The notes: generated from the sequence alone by a model not told the origin. Shown: positions 24,398 through 33,866, numbered from the stretch's first letter. The stretch is DNA of 64,000 bases from Rhizobiaceae bacterium (GCA_029212415.1 JARGOF010000013.1:1-64000), one strand, 5' to 3'. Numbers and translations: made by a program.

Positions 24398-25975
24398 TCA
24401 GTGCGATCTGTTGTCATTGCCCATCAGGCGTTTGCGGATGGCATTCGATATATTGTCAAAAATGAAAACCGTCGCCAGGATCAGCAAAACCATATAGGCG
24501 ACATTTTCCCAATCTGCGTTGGTGCGCATGGCTTCCCATAGTTTCAGGCCGATGCCGCCCGCGCCAACCGCGCCGATTATGGTGGCGGAACGCGTATTGG
24601 ATTCCCAGAAATACAGCGACTGGCTGGCAAACAGCGGCAGCACCTGCGGCACCACGCCATAGCGCTGAACCAGCACCGGCGAAGCGCCGACAGACCGTAT
24701 GCCTTCGCGTTGCCTGTCGTCAATGTTCTCCAGCGACTCGGCGTAAAGTTTGCCGAGTGTTCCCGTATCGGTGAAAAAGATGGCGGAGATGCCGGCCAGC
24801 GGCCCCGGCCCGAAGGCCCGGGTGAAAAACAGCGCCCAGATCAGCATGTCGACGCAACGCAGAAAATCGAACAGGCGCTTGAGGAACTGATTGAGAAAAC
24901 GGTTCGGCGTGATGTTGCGGGCAGCCATGAAGGCCAGCGGAAAGGCCAGAATGGAGGCAAACAAAGTGCCGACAAAGGCCATGACAATGGTCTGCAGGAG
25001 CTTCAACCAGACATCGGCGTGCTGCCATTCGGCATTGTTGAGAAAATTGCTCCAGGCCAGCGCCAGATTGGACCGGTCCGGATCGATCCGTTCGCCCGAA
25101 GTAATCAGACCAAAGATTTCCGAAAAGTTCTTGTTCCAATACGGTGATCGTGTGTCGAACCAGAAGTTTTCCCAGCCAAGAAAGCGCTGGCGAATTTTTA
25201 CCTCGTCATTTTCAACCTCAAGACTGCCGGCAAAGCCGAAGCGCATCAGGATGTCGCCATCGACGACTTTCTGCACGGCCCACGACGGCAGGTCGCCGCG
25301 CGCAATGACGCTTTGTTCAGGGATGACATCAATCAGCAGTTGCTCGCCGCGGTAATCAATGCGCACCAGGCCGGGGATGATCTCCACCTTTGCCGCGCCG
25401 ATGGCGAGATTGACACGGGTGACCACAGTTTCCCGTGCGGTTTTCACTTCGGCCGGCACGAGCGGTTCTGCCAGACTGTTTGCAGGTGCATCATTTTGCG
25501 GCGCCATGAAGCTGTTACCGGCAGACAGGCCCCGACCACCAGCCTGGGTGCCGGGCGCGCCGGGCGCCATGAAGCTGCCAGCCGATTGCGTGCTGTTTTC
25601 CGTGCCTATGCCGGCCCCGGCCTCCATCGCGGCCTGCCGCTCCACCTGGGCTGTGGCTTTTTGCAGCCAGTGCGGATCCGGGTTGTCCCCCAGCGGTGAA
25701 AACCGCGGGAATTCGACATTCAGATAGTTGCCGTCATATTCGACATCCGGACGCACTTCATAGCTGATCCAGTCAGCCAGATAGGTGCCGGCAATGGCCC
25801 AATTGCCATTGGAAAGGGTCGCGCCGATGCCAAACAACGACCAGGCAAAAACAATGTAGAGAGCAACACCTGCAGCAATCAGCGGTGCGCGCAAGCGTTC
25901 CATCAAAGGCCGGTGAAAGACATCGTGATGGCGTGACATGATCTCTTCGATCGACTGGGCCGTAAGCGTTGTCAT
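24398..25975 (-). CDS. phnE: Phosphonate ABC transporter permease PhnE2, with extra periplasmic segment
   Basis: A permease for phosphonate import. The C-terminal half has the membrane segments and the coupling loop of the PhnE family (GASPVLVQRYGVVPQVLPLFASQSLYFWESNTRSATIIGAVGAGGIG). The protein is 525 residues, much longer than PhnE1 (322). The extra length is a soluble stretch after the first membrane helix, roughly residues 70-285. It includes a Gly/Ala/Pro-rich part with SFMAP twice. It starts three bases after the phnE1 stop. The two permeases probably form a heterodimer. Confidence 0.92.
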   Translation of the reverse strand: MTTLTAQSIEEIMSRHHDVFHRPLMERLRAPLIAAGVALYIVFAWSLFGIGATLSNGNWAIAGTYLADWISYEVRPDVEYDGNYLNVEFPRFSPLGDNPDPHWLQKATAQVERQAAMEAGAGIGTENSTQSAGSFMAPGAPGTQAGGRGLSAGNSFMAPQNDAPANSLAEPLVPAEVKTARETVVTRVNLAIGAAKVEIIPGLVRIDYRGEQLLIDVIPEQSVIARGDLPSWAVQKVVDGDILMRFGFAGSLEVENDEVKIRQRFLGWENFWFDTRSPYWNKNFSEIFGLITSGERIDPDRSNLALAWSNFLNNAEWQHADVWLKLLQTIVMAFVGTLFASILAFPLAFMAARNITPNRFLNQFLKRLFDFLRCVDMLIWALFFTRAFGPGPLAGISAIFFTDTGTLGKLYAESLENIDDRQREGIRSVGASPVLVQRYGVVPQVLPLFASQSLYFWESNTRSATIIGAVGAGGIGLKLWEAMRTNADWENVAYMVLLILATVFIFDNISNAIRKRLMGNDNRSH

Positions 25976-25978
25976 GGG

Positions 25979-26947
25979 TCAGTCTCCACTGCCAAAGGCG
26001 AAAGCCTGATTGCCGACGATGCGTTTGCGCAAATAGGCCGAAAACTGATCGACAGCCACGATGGTGGTAAACAGCAGAATGACGATGGCCAATGTCTTGG
26101 CCTCATGGCCCCGGCTGATGGAAAGCCGCAGGGATTCACCGATCCCGCCACCGCCAACGGCGCCGATAATGGTTGAGGCGCGCACATTGATCTCCATGCG
26201 CAGCAATGTGTAGGAGAGGAAATTGGGCATGACCTGCGGCACGATGGCGAACCAGACGCGCTCCACCCAGTTGCCGCCCACGGCGCGCAGACCCTCGTCG
26301 GACCCCATATCAGCATTTTCCACGACCTCGAAGAACATTTTCCCCAGTGACCCGATCGTATGAATGGCAACGGCCATGATCGCCGGAATGGGACCCAGCG
26401 ACAGGATGGCGAGGAAGAATCCAGCAATGACGATTTCGGGAAAGGCGCGCAGCACCTCCATGAACCGCCGAACGAAAAAACGCAGCCAGCGGCGGCTCGT
26501 CAGATTGGATGCAGCAAGAAAACAAAGGACAAAGCCGAAGGCAAAACCAACCAATGTTGCAAGCAGCGCGATGTTGATGGTTTCCACCATCTTGTAGACG
26601 TATTCCGGCACGTAGAACGTATCGGTGAGGTAATGGCGCCCGTCGGGATAATTATATTTCAGACTGCCATCGGCATAGGGGGTCGGCAGATCAAACAGAG
26701 CGCGCCAGATTTCCCAGCCGTCGCGCGGGATCAGGTCGCCGACAAAATCAAACAGGTGCGGCAGACGGTCAAAAAACTTGCCTGCATTGGAGTCATTGGC
26801 AAACCACAGGGACGCGGCAAGAACCACCAGAAGCGCCAGTACGCCGCCCCAGGTGTAGAAACGCCGCGTGCGCAGCATTTCCTGCCAATGACGCTCGATG
26901 AGCTGTCCTTGGGACGACAGGCGAACCTTGGGTAACGCAGTGCTCAT
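25979..26947 (-). CDS. phnE: Phosphonate ABC transporter permease PhnE1
   Basis: Inner-membrane permease that pairs with PhnE2 and the ATPase PhnC. Its 322 residues show one N-terminal membrane helix, a loop, then the PhnE-type core ending GGNWVERVWFAIVPQVMPNFLSYTLLRMEINVRASTIIGAVGGGGIGE. The ATG at 26947 (MSTALPKVRLS) is chosen over a frame start nine residues upstream, though its ribosome site (GGAA) is weak. It lies between phnD and phnE2. Confidence 0.94.
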   Translation of the reverse strand: MSTALPKVRLSSQGQLIERHWQEMLRTRRFYTWGGVLALLVVLAASLWFANDSNAGKFFDRLPHLFDFVGDLIPRDGWEIWRALFDLPTPYADGSLKYNYPDGRHYLTDTFYVPEYVYKMVETINIALLATLVGFAFGFVLCFLAASNLTSRRWLRFFVRRFMEVLRAFPEIVIAGFFLAILSLGPIPAIMAVAIHTIGSLGKMFFEVVENADMGSDEGLRAVGGNWVERVWFAIVPQVMPNFLSYTLLRMEINVRASTIIGAVGGGGIGESLRLSISRGHEAKTLAIVILLFTTIVAVDQFSAYLRKRIVGNQAFAFGSGD

Positions 26948-27021
26948 GCAGATTATTCCATGGGAAGCAAACAAAGGCGTCGCGACCTTTCAGCGGTCGC
27001 GACGCAATTTCAATCAGCCAA

Positions 27022-27930
27022 TCAGCTGCCGATTTTGGCTTTGCGGGCTGCAATGATGGTTTTGTAGAAATCGACATCAACTTCCGTGAAACCCTTGTAG
27101 TCGCCGCCCTGGATCGCGCTGAAGCATTCAGCGTCTTTTTCAGGCAATGCCAGCATGAAGTCCTTGAATTTGGTCTTCATGTCCGGGTCCATGGAGGAGC
27201 GAACGACAATCGGGCCATTGGGAATCTGCGGCGACTGCCAGACCTGTACCAGGTCGCCCATGTCGAGGATGCCCTTGTCGACCATCTTGCGCAGGTTGCC
27301 GGATGTGTAACCATCTTCAAACTTGCCAACGCCGGAAGACCAGGTTGTGCCCGCATCAAAATTGCCTTTGACAACTTCCAGAACAAGATTTTCATGACCG
27401 CCACCGAAGCCGGAGCCACCAAAATATTCTTCAATGGTTGTGCCGATATCGCCTGGCAGCGATACGCTTGGCACCAGGAAGCCCGATGTTGAATCAGGAT
27501 CGGCAAAGCCGATTTTCTTGCCCTTCATGTCGGCCAGCGTCTTGATGCCGGAATCCTTGCGGGCAACCATGACGGAATAATAGCCGGTCGAACCGTCTGT
27601 CTGAATGGTTGTCAGGATCGGCTCAACGGCTGTCGGGTCGGACAGATAGACCTTTGCATAGCCGGAAGAACCAAGCTCGGCATAGTCGAGGGTTCCACCC
27701 AGAAGCCCCTGGATCACACCGTCATAGTCAGCGGCTGGAAACAAGGATACTTTTTCAACACCGAGGACTTCGGGAAGTGTATCGGCAAGGCACTGGAAAT
27801 TGCGCAGGCGGTCGGCTTCGTTTTCGCCCCCGAGGATGCCGATGCGGAAATCCTTCAATTCTTCAGCCTGTACCATACCGGTCAGCATGGCCGTAATGGC
27901 CACCGCACCGAGAAGTGTTTTCTTGAACAT
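27022..27930 (-). CDS. phnD: Phosphonate ABC transporter substrate-binding protein
   Basis: PhnD binds phosphonates in the periplasm and delivers them to PhnE1/PhnE2. The 302-residue protein starts with a cleavable signal peptide (MFKKTLLGAVAITAMLTGMVQA). DFRIGILGGENEADRLRNFQCLADTL follows, then KKIGFADPDSTSGFLVPS and the downstream serine/threonine patch typical of PhnD. It is the second gene after phnC. The RBS AGGAGAAAC sits right before the ATG. Confidence 0.95.
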   Translation of the reverse strand: MFKKTLLGAVAITAMLTGMVQAEELKDFRIGILGGENEADRLRNFQCLADTLPEVLGVEKVSLFPAADYDGVIQGLLGGTLDYAELGSSGYAKVYLSDPTAVEPILTTIQTDGSTGYYSVMVARKDSGIKTLADMKGKKIGFADPDSTSGFLVPSVSLPGDIGTTIEEYFGGSGFGGGHENLVLEVVKGNFDAGTTWSSGVGKFEDGYTSGNLRKMVDKGILDMGDLVQVWQSPQIPNGPIVVRSSMDPDMKTKFKDFMLALPEKDAECFSAIQGGDYKGFTEVDVDFYKTIIAARKAKIGS

Positions 27931-28018
27931 GGGTTTCTCCTGTTTTGTCCCAGTCAGATTCAGTTTTGCAACAATTTGCCCTTTACGCGGGCGCTACGAT
28001 CATGATCCCGGCCCGCGA

Positions 28019-28846
28019 TCACGCGGCAGGCACAAGCGGACCCACAGATTCCTTCTCCACGCCAAGCACCGCGCCGAGGCTCGTTGATGTGATGTCTTCA
28101 GACAATTCGTCGCCATCGGCTCCGTAGATCATTTTCACGGCGGCCCGCGTCAGTTCGCTGGCCGGACCGTCAAAAACAACCGCACCGGCAGACATGCCGA
28201 TCACCCGTTCGCAATAGGACCGGGCCGTATCAAGCGTGTGGAGATTGGTGATGACGGTGATGCCCTCTTCCTCGTTGATGCTGCGCAGGGAATCCATGAC
28301 GATCTTGGCGTTCATCGGATCAAGCGAAGCAATGGGCTCGTCGGCGAGCAGCATTTTAGGCTGCTGCATGAGCGCCCGGGCGATGGCAACGCGTTGCTGC
28401 TGTCCGCCGGACAGGGTCCCGGCCCGCTGCAACGCCGTCTGGGCGATACCAAGGCGCTCCAGCGATGCGATCGCCATGGCGCGTTCCTCAATGGAAAACG
28501 AGCCGATCAGGTTGAGCAGGGTCGAGCGATGGTTCAGCCGCCCCAGCAGAACATTGGTCAGAACATTCAGTCTTGGAACGAGATTGAACTGCTGAAAGAT
28601 CATGGCGCAGTCGCGCTGCCAGTTGCGCAGTCCCGCACCGCTGAGAGATGATACAAGGGTCTCATTGAAGCGGATAATGCCGTCACTGGGATCGATCAAC
28701 CGGTTGAGCATGCGCAGCAATGTCGATTTGCCGGCGCCCGAGCGACCGATCACGCCAACCATCTGTCCTTGCGGAATGGTCAGGGACACGTTTTTGACTG
28801 CGGTAAAATCACCGAACCGTCGCGACACATCTTCAAGCTTCAGCAT
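28019..28846 (-). CDS. phnC: Phosphonate ABC transporter ATP-binding protein
   Basis: PhnC drives phosphonate import. It has Walker [10 protein letters not shown]-loop, signature [15 protein letters not shown] and Walker [14 protein letters not shown] set the start at ATG 28846 ([12 protein letters not shown]), with GGGGA six bases upstream. The frame is open further back but there encodes a 14-base tandem repeat, not family sequence. The C-terminus continues about 40 residues past the usual end. First gene of phnC-D-E1-E2-DUF1045-M-N. Confidence 0.94.
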   Translation of the reverse strand: MLKLEDVSRRFGDFTAVKNVSLTIPQGQMVGVIGRSGAGKSTLLRMLNRLIDPSDGIIRFNETLVSSLSGAGLRNWQRDCAMIFQQFNLVPRLNVLTNVLLGRLNHRSTLLNLIGSFSIEERAMAIASLERLGIAQTALQRAGTLSGGQQQRVAIARALMQQPKMLLADEPIASLDPMNAKIVMDSLRSINEEEGITVITNLHTLDTARSYCERVIGMSAGAVVFDGPASELTRAAVKMIYGADGDELSEDITSTSLGAVLGVEKESVGPLVPAA

Positions 28847-28856
28847 CTCAATCCCC

Positions 28857-28912
28857 ATCCGTCTGGCCCCATCCGTCTGGCCCCGACCGTCTGGCCCCGG
28901 CCATCTGGCCAG
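28857..28912. repeat. Short tandem repeat upstream of phnC
   Basis: About four imperfect copies of a 14-15-base unit containing CCGTCTGGCCCC lie head to tail, ending just before the phnC ribosome binding site. The unit drifts at the last copy (CCATCTGGCC). The repeat falls in the phnC leader if the start at 28846 is right. Confidence 0.75.
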
Positions 28913-28954
28913 TGCTCGTGGGTAATCGGTTAGAGGCTGCGCATGAAGGTCCAA

Positions 28955-28981
28955 CGACATTTTCATGTCACTATTGTTACA
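28955..28981 (-). promoter_or_regulatory. Weak Pho-box-like site upstream of phnC
   Basis: Reading toward phnC: TGTAACAATAG, TGACATGAAAA, then TGTCG. These are TG-starting units at 11-base spacing, as PhoB sites have. The match to the consensus CTGTCAT is partial. It lies about 110 bases before the phnC start. Low confidence. Confidence 0.35.
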
Positions 28982-29052
28982 ATCCACAGTGCCGAGCCTT
29001 TTTGCGCACCTGGGCTATTGATTCCCGCCTGTTGTCGAGGCGCGCAGAATCG

Positions 29053-29079
29053 AAAACCCGCCGGCGGAACCGGCGGGTC
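29053..29079 (-). terminator. Rho-independent terminator after the phnG-acetyltransferase operon
   Basis: The nine-base stem ACCCGCCGG (29056-29064) and CCGGCGGGT (29070-29078) has a five-base loop. Read on the minus strand it is followed by TTTTC. It lies just after the acetyltransferase stop and before the phnC promoter, so it separates the two phn transcripts. Confidence 0.7.
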
Positions 29080-29106
29080 AGGCATCGAACATATTGCCAT
29101 GCGGCC

Positions 29107-29721
29107 CTATTGAACGGAGAATTTTTCGACAAATTGCTCGGCGTCGAGGTTGCGAAAATCCTCCAGTGCCGCGTGAATGCGCTGGTGATCCCAGTCCCAC
29201 CAGGCAAGGGCATCCATGGCGGCAGCGGTTGCTTCTGAAAATCGCCTGCGGATCAATTTGGCCGCCACGCCGCCGACAATCGTATAGGCTTCCACATCCT
29301 TCGACACGACAGCCCCGGCGCCGATAACGGCGCCATTGCCGATTATCACACCCGGCAACACAGTGGCGCCGTGGCCGATCCAGACGTCATGGCCAATGCT
29401 GATGGCGTGCTGGCGACGCCAGTCGAAAAATGCCGTTTCATGGGCTTCACCCTCGAAATAATCCCCTGCCCGATAGGTGAAATGATGCTGGGTTGCCCGC
29501 CATGTCGGATGATTGGTCGCATTGATGCGGACATGGCTGGCGATATTGACAAATTTGCCGATTGTCGCTGCCCAGATCTCACTGTCACGCATGACATAGG
29601 AGTAATCGCCCAATGCACATTCGGCAACCTGGCAGCGTTCGTCTATTTCCGTGTAGCGGCCAAGATCGCTGTCACGTACCTGCGCTGTCTCGTGGATGAA
29701 CGGTTTCTCCGAGAGTTTCAT
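29107..29721 (-). CDS. Hexapeptide-repeat acetyltransferase of the phn operon
   Basis: A 204-residue left-handed beta-helix acyltransferase. It begins KLSEKPFIHETAQVRDSDLGRYTEIDERCQV. IGHDVWIGHGATVLPGVIIGNGAVIGAGAVVSKDV follows, the hexapeptide repeat region near residues 110-145. It matches the phosphonate-associated transferase group that replaces the GNAT-type PhnO in many phn operons. N-acetylation of aminoalkylphosphonates is a likely role but not shown by sequence. Its ATG overlaps the phnL stop (ATGA), and it is the last gene before a terminator. Confidence 0.88.
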   Translation of the reverse strand: MKLSEKPFIHETAQVRDSDLGRYTEIDERCQVAECALGDYSYVMRDSEIWAATIGKFVNIASHVRINATNHPTWRATQHHFTYRAGDYFEGEAHETAFFDWRRQHAISIGHDVWIGHGATVLPGVIIGNGAVIGAGAVVSKDVEAYTIVGGVAAKLIRRRFSEATAAAMDALAWWDWDHQRIHAALEDFRNLDAEQFVEKFSVQ

Positions 29722-30428
29722 CAGGCAGCGTCCCTGGTCACCCGAAAACCGGACACATCAATGATGCGGTCAGCAATTTCAGCGCGCACATCATTGTCGT
29801 GAAAGATACCCAGAAGCGCCACGCCCGCCGCCTTTTTGGCGCGGATCAATTCAACGACAACCGCCCTGTTGGCCGCATCCAGCGAGGCGGTCGGTTCATC
29901 GAGCAGCAGCAATGGATGGTCGGTGATGAAGCCACGGGCAATATTGACCCGCTGCTGTTCACCGCCGGAAAAGGTTGCCGGGGGAAGCGACCAGAGGCGT
30001 TCGGGCAGATTGAGTTTCTCCAGCAGTTCGACTGCGCGCGCCCGCGCCTTGCCGTGCGAAACACCCCGGGCCACCAGCGGTTCGGCGACGACATCAACGG
30101 CTGCCACACGCGGCACGGTGCGCAGAAACTGACTGACATAGCCGATCACATCGCGACGCAGCGCCAGAACCGTGCGCGGATCGGCACTGGCAATATCGAC
30201 GGTCTCCTGATCATGGGTGATCAGGATCTGTCCGGCATCGACACCGTAGTTGCCGTAGAGCATTTTCAGAATGGAGCTTTTGCCGATGCCGGAAGGACCG
30301 CCGAGTACGGCGCATTCTCCCGCGGCAACCGCAAAGGTCACATTCTCGACAACGGGCAATTGGATCCCGTCACGCAGATGCATGGTGAAACTCTTGGCGA
30401 CTTCCGAAACGACCAGTGGCGTAGGCAT
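29721..30428 (-). CDS. phnL: Carbon-phosphorus lyase complex protein PhnL
   Basis: PhnL is an ABC-type ATPase that associates with the PhnGHIJ core and PhnK; it is not an importer subunit. It shows Walker A GGPSGIGKSS, signature FSGGEQQRVNIARGF and Walker B LLLDEPTASLD. The ATG at 30428 (MPTPLVVSEVAKSF) has GAGGGAAA upstream and gives 235 residues, the usual PhnL size. It lies 13 bases after phnK and overlaps the acetyltransferase gene. Confidence 0.95.
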   Translation of the reverse strand: MPTPLVVSEVAKSFTMHLRDGIQLPVVENVTFAVAAGECAVLGGPSGIGKSSILKMLYGNYGVDAGQILITHDQETVDIASADPRTVLALRRDVIGYVSQFLRTVPRVAAVDVVAEPLVARGVSHGKARARAVELLEKLNLPERLWSLPPATFSGGEQQRVNIARGFITDHPLLLLDEPTASLDAANRAVVVELIRAKKAAGVALLGIFHDNDVRAEIADRIIDVSGFRVTRDAA

Positions 30429-30441
30429 GGCAGATTTCCCT

Positions 30442-31218
30442 CTAGACTTGCAGGATGGAAGAAACGAGCAATTGGGTGTAGGGTTCGCGCGGGTCATCGA
30501 GAACGCGGTCTGTCAGACCATGTTCGATCACCCTGCCCTCCTTCATCACCATCATGCGATGGGACAGAAGCCGCGCCACCGCCAGGTCATGGGTCACGAC
30601 AATGGCGGACAGCCCCAGATCATTGACAAGCCCGCGCACCAGATCAAGCAAGCGCGCCTGAACAGAGACATCCAGCCCGCCGGTCGGCTCATCCATGAAC
30701 ACCAGCCTTGGCCCCGTCACCAGATTGCGGGCAATCTGCAGGCGCTGGCGCATGCCGCCGGAAAAATCGCGCGGCTGGTCGTCGATCCGGTCAGCATCGA
30801 TTTCCACGCGGCCCAGCCATTGGGTGGCCTCCTGACGAATGTTGCCGTAGTGCCTGTTGCCGATGGCCATCAGCCGTTCACCGACATTGGCGCCGGCGGA
30901 CACCGTCATGCGCAGACCGTCGGCGGGGTTCTGATGGACAAATCCCCAGTCCGTGCGCATCAAAAAGCGCCGCTCGGCCTCGCCCATGCGATAGAGATCG
31001 CGAAATTGCCCGTCGCGCATCCGATATTCCACCGTGCCGGAGGTCGGCATCAGATTGGTCGAGATGGCATTCAACAGGGTTGTTTTTCCCGAGCCGGATT
31101 CGCCCACGATGGCGAGCACTTCGCCCGGCCACAGATTGAAGGAAACATCCGTGCAGCCGACACGGCTGCCGTAATATTTGGTAATGGCATTGACGCGCAA
31201 CAGTGGATGATCACTCAT
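30442..31218 (-). CDS. phnK: Carbon-phosphorus lyase complex protein PhnK
   Basis: PhnK is the ABC-type ATPase that docks on PhnJ in the lyase core. It has Walker A GESGSGKTTLL, the PhnK-typical YRMRDGQFRDLYRMGEAERRFLMRTDWGFVHQNP, signature FSGGMRQRLQIARNL and Walker B VFMDEPTGGLDVSVQ. The ATG at 31218 overlaps the phnJ stop; 258 residues fits the family. Confidence 0.95.
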   Translation of the reverse strand: MSDHPLLRVNAITKYYGSRVGCTDVSFNLWPGEVLAIVGESGSGKTTLLNAISTNLMPTSGTVEYRMRDGQFRDLYRMGEAERRFLMRTDWGFVHQNPADGLRMTVSAGANVGERLMAIGNRHYGNIRQEATQWLGRVEIDADRIDDQPRDFSGGMRQRLQIARNLVTGPRLVFMDEPTGGLDVSVQARLLDLVRGLVNDLGLSAIVVTHDLAVARLLSHRMMVMKEGRVIEHGLTDRVLDDPREPYTQLLVSSILQV

Positions 31219-32105
31219 TTGACAGCTCCCGCAGTCTCGCCGTTGAGATGGCCCACATGGCCATTGTCCCGGCGCTTTTCGCAATAATCGGTATCGGAAC
31301 AGACAAACATCCGCCCGCCCCTGTCATCCAGAACGACCTCGTCGAGATAGACGCCGCTTGCGGCACAAAGGGCGCAGGGTTCCTCGAATTGCTGCACCTC
31401 GAACGGATGGTCCTCGAAATCAAGGCTGACCACATCCGTATAGGGTGGAATGGCATAGATGCGTTTTTCGCGGCCCGCCCCGAACAATTGCAGGGCCTGT
31501 GACCTGTGCATTTTCGGATTGTCGAATTTCGGCGTCGGAGACGGATCCATCACGTAACGTCCCTCGACCTTGACCGGATAGGCATAGGTGGTGGCGATAT
31601 GGCCGTTGCGGGCAATGTCCTCATAGAGTTTGACATGCATCAGGCCGTATTCTTCCAGCGCATGCATTTTCCGGGTTTCTGTCTCACGCGGTTCCAGAAA
31701 GCGCAAAGGCTCCGGGATCGGCACCTGATAGACAAGCACCTGATTGTCCTGGAGCGTCTCTTCGGGGATGCGGTGACGGGTCTGGATGATGGTCGCCTGC
31801 GCGGTTTGCGTCGTCACCGCAACATGCGCCACCTTCTGGAAAAAGGCGCGGATCGACACGGCATTGGTCGTATCATCAGCGCCCTGGTCGATCACCTTGA
31901 GCGTATCATCAGGCCCCAGAATGGACGCAGTGACCTGCACACCGCCGGTGCCCCAACCATAGGGCATGGGCATTTCGCGGCTGGCGAAAGGCACCTGATA
32001 GCCGGGAATGGCGATGGCTTTGAGAATGGCCCGGCGGATCATTCTTTTGGTCTGTTCGTCCAGATAGGCGAAATTATAGACTGCCAGTTCCGAATGTTTG
32101 TTCAT
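31215..32105 (-). CDS. phnJ: Carbon-phosphorus lyase core, radical-SAM PhnJ
   Basis: PhnJ breaks the C-P bond of ribose 1-alkylphosphonate 5-phosphate by radical S-adenosylmethionine chemistry, releasing the alkane. The 296-residue protein keeps the four cysteines: C244, C247 and C269 for the 4Fe-4S cluster and C275 for the thiyl radical, in CALC...VCSDTDYC. These match E. coli PhnJ C241, C244, C266 and C272 with a constant offset. It overlaps phnI and phnK at both ends. The family assignment is secure. Confidence 0.98.
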   Translation of the reverse strand: MNKHSELAVYNFAYLDEQTKRMIRRAILKAIAIPGYQVPFASREMPMPYGWGTGGVQVTASILGPDDTLKVIDQGADDTTNAVSIRAFFQKVAHVAVTTQTAQATIIQTRHRIPEETLQDNQVLVYQVPIPEPLRFLEPRETETRKMHALEEYGLMHVKLYEDIARNGHIATTYAYPVKVEGRYVMDPSPTPKFDNPKMHRSQALQLFGAGREKRIYAIPPYTDVVSLDFEDHPFEVQQFEEPCALCAASGVYLDEVVLDDRGGRMFVCSDTDYCEKRRDNGHVGHLNGETAGAVK

Positions 32106-33226
32106 TGCGCCGCCTCCAGAGTTTCACTTGGCGTTTCACCGACATTGCCATCGGGGCGGTTGCGGTCGTGTTCGGCGCGCATGCGGCGCACAAGTTCCAG
32201 TTCAGCCTGGAAATCCACATAATGAGGCAGTTTCAGATGCTCGACAAAGCCGGTGGCCTGAACATTGTCGGAATGGGAGATGACAAATTCCTCGTCCTGC
32301 GCGGGCGCCGTGATATCCTCACCCAGTTCCCGTGCCCGGAGCGAGCGATCAACCAGCGCCATGGCCATGGCCTTGCGCTCGCTCTGGCCGAAGACAAGAC
32401 CATAACCACGGGTGAACTGCGGTGGCGACGTGGCTGATCCGGAGAACTGGTTGACCATCTGGCACTCCGTCACCCGGATCCTGCCAAGGTTGATCGCAAA
32501 GCCGAGTTCCGGGACATCAATCTCCACATCCACTTCGCCAATGCGGATTTCACCGGCAAAGGGATGGCTGCGGGCAAATCCGCGCTGGGTCGAATATCCG
32601 AGCGCCAGAAGGAACCCTTCATCCCCGCGCGACAGGGCCTGAAGGCGCACGTCGCGGGACATGGGAAACTCGGTTGGCTGCCGCGTCAGGTCACCGGTCT
32701 GATGGTCGTCGGGCAGATCACCGTCATTTTCAATGAGACCTTCCTGCGCCAGGATTTCCGATACACGCGGCGCCGGTCCGGTTTCGGCTTCACGGGTCGT
32801 CGGGGCCTCTACCGGCAGGTCCTGCATCAATTCGGGATCGAGCAGGCGGTGGGTATAGTCAAAGGTCGGCCCAAGCAATTGCCCGCCGGGCAGATCCTTG
32901 TAGGTGGCCGATATCCGCCGCTCGATCAACATTGTTTCGGTATCGATGGGGTTGGAATAGCCAAACCTCGGCAAGGTCGTGCGATAGGCCCGCAACAGGA
33001 ATATGGCCTCGATCATGTCGCCGCGCGCCTGCTTGAAGGCGAGCGCGGCCAGTTCGCAATCATACAGCGAGCCTTCGGCCATGATCCGGTCGACGCCAAG
33101 ACCCAGCTGCCCGATGATCTGCTCGAGATGCATGGCCGGAACGGACCGGTCTGCGCGCCGGCGATCCGCCAGCAATTGGTGGGCATTGTTGATGGCGGTT
33201 TCCCCGCCCTTTACAGCTACATACAT
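32102..33226 (-). CDS. phnI: Carbon-phosphorus lyase core subunit PhnI
   Basis: PhnI, with PhnG, H and L, swaps the adenine of ATP for the phosphonate to give ribose 1-alkylphosphonate 5-triphosphate. The 374-residue protein starts MYVAVKGGETAINNAHQLLADRRR, the strong PhnI signature. FTRGYGLVFGQSERKAMAMALVDR and LPHYVDFQAELELVRRMR occur near its end. GGGAAAT precedes the ATG. It lies 22 bases after phnH and overlaps phnJ as ATGA. Confidence 0.97.
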   Translation of the reverse strand: MYVAVKGGETAINNAHQLLADRRRADRSVPAMHLEQIIGQLGLGVDRIMAEGSLYDCELAALAFKQARGDMIEAIFLLRAYRTTLPRFGYSNPIDTETMLIERRISATYKDLPGGQLLGPTFDYTHRLLDPELMQDLPVEAPTTREAETGPAPRVSEILAQEGLIENDGDLPDDHQTGDLTRQPTEFPMSRDVRLQALSRGDEGFLLALGYSTQRGFARSHPFAGEIRIGEVDVEIDVPELGFAINLGRIRVTECQMVNQFSGSATSPPQFTRGYGLVFGQSERKAMAMALVDRSLRARELGEDITAPAQDEEFVISHSDNVQATGFVEHLKLPHYVDFQAELELVRRMRAEHDRNRPDGNVGETPSETLEAAQ

Positions 33227-33248
33227 GATGGATATTTCCCTGGCTGGT

Positions 33249-33866
33249 TCATCCGATGGCTATCTTGACTGTGCGTGGCAGTGCGATCACACCCTCGGGG
33301 GCCACCAGCATCAGATCGACGCCGCGCGGAAACCGCAGTCCATTGGCAGCCCATTGCTGGCAAAAGAGGTCCGGCAGGCCAACGGGCGTGATACATGCCT
33401 GATCCCTGATCCCCGGCCCGCTCAATTGCAGAGGCGGACCACCCAGAAGACTGTCGATCTGCAACAGGATCGTGGTGGAGCGATCGGGATATTCCTGGGT
33501 CCCCTGCGCATGGTTTTCGAAAGATGAAAGCGCCTTTGCATCGGCAAATAGCGCGAAGTCAGCTTCGAAAGCCTGCGTCGTCAGCGGTGCCGATGTGTGG
33601 AATGTCAGCCAATTGACCACATCTCTGCTGGCGCTCAGGGTCGGTTCGAGCCAGATTGTCGTATCCTGGTCAAACAGGGTTGCCGCGATGCTGCCCATGG
33701 CGGCAAGCAGCGGCGCAGGCGGGCTCGTCAAAGGCGCGAATGTTGCGATTGTGCCGGGCCGGGCCATGGCGTTCATGATCTGCCGGAACACCGTCTGGGC
33801 GTCGAATACGGGTTCGGAAAATCCACCCTGATAGGTTGATGCCGGGGCGCTTTGCATGGGGATCAT
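33249..33866 (-). CDS. phnH: Carbon-phosphorus lyase core subunit PhnH
   Basis: PhnH is a subunit of the PhnGHIJ core. The 205-residue protein has YQGGFSEPVFDAQTVFRQIMNAMARPGTI near the start, the PhnH hallmark. LSGPGIRD and FPRGVDLMLVAPEGVIALPRTV occur near the end. The ATG at 33866 overlaps the phnG stop (ATGA); the open frame upstream of that lies in phnG. Confidence 0.96.
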   Translation of the reverse strand: MIPMQSAPASTYQGGFSEPVFDAQTVFRQIMNAMARPGTIATFAPLTSPPAPLLAAMGSIAATLFDQDTTIWLEPTLSASRDVVNWLTFHTSAPLTTQAFEADFALFADAKALSSFENHAQGTQEYPDRSTTILLQIDSLLGGPPLQLSGPGIRDQACITPVGLPDLFCQQWAANGLRFPRGVDLMLVAPEGVIALPRTVKIAIG

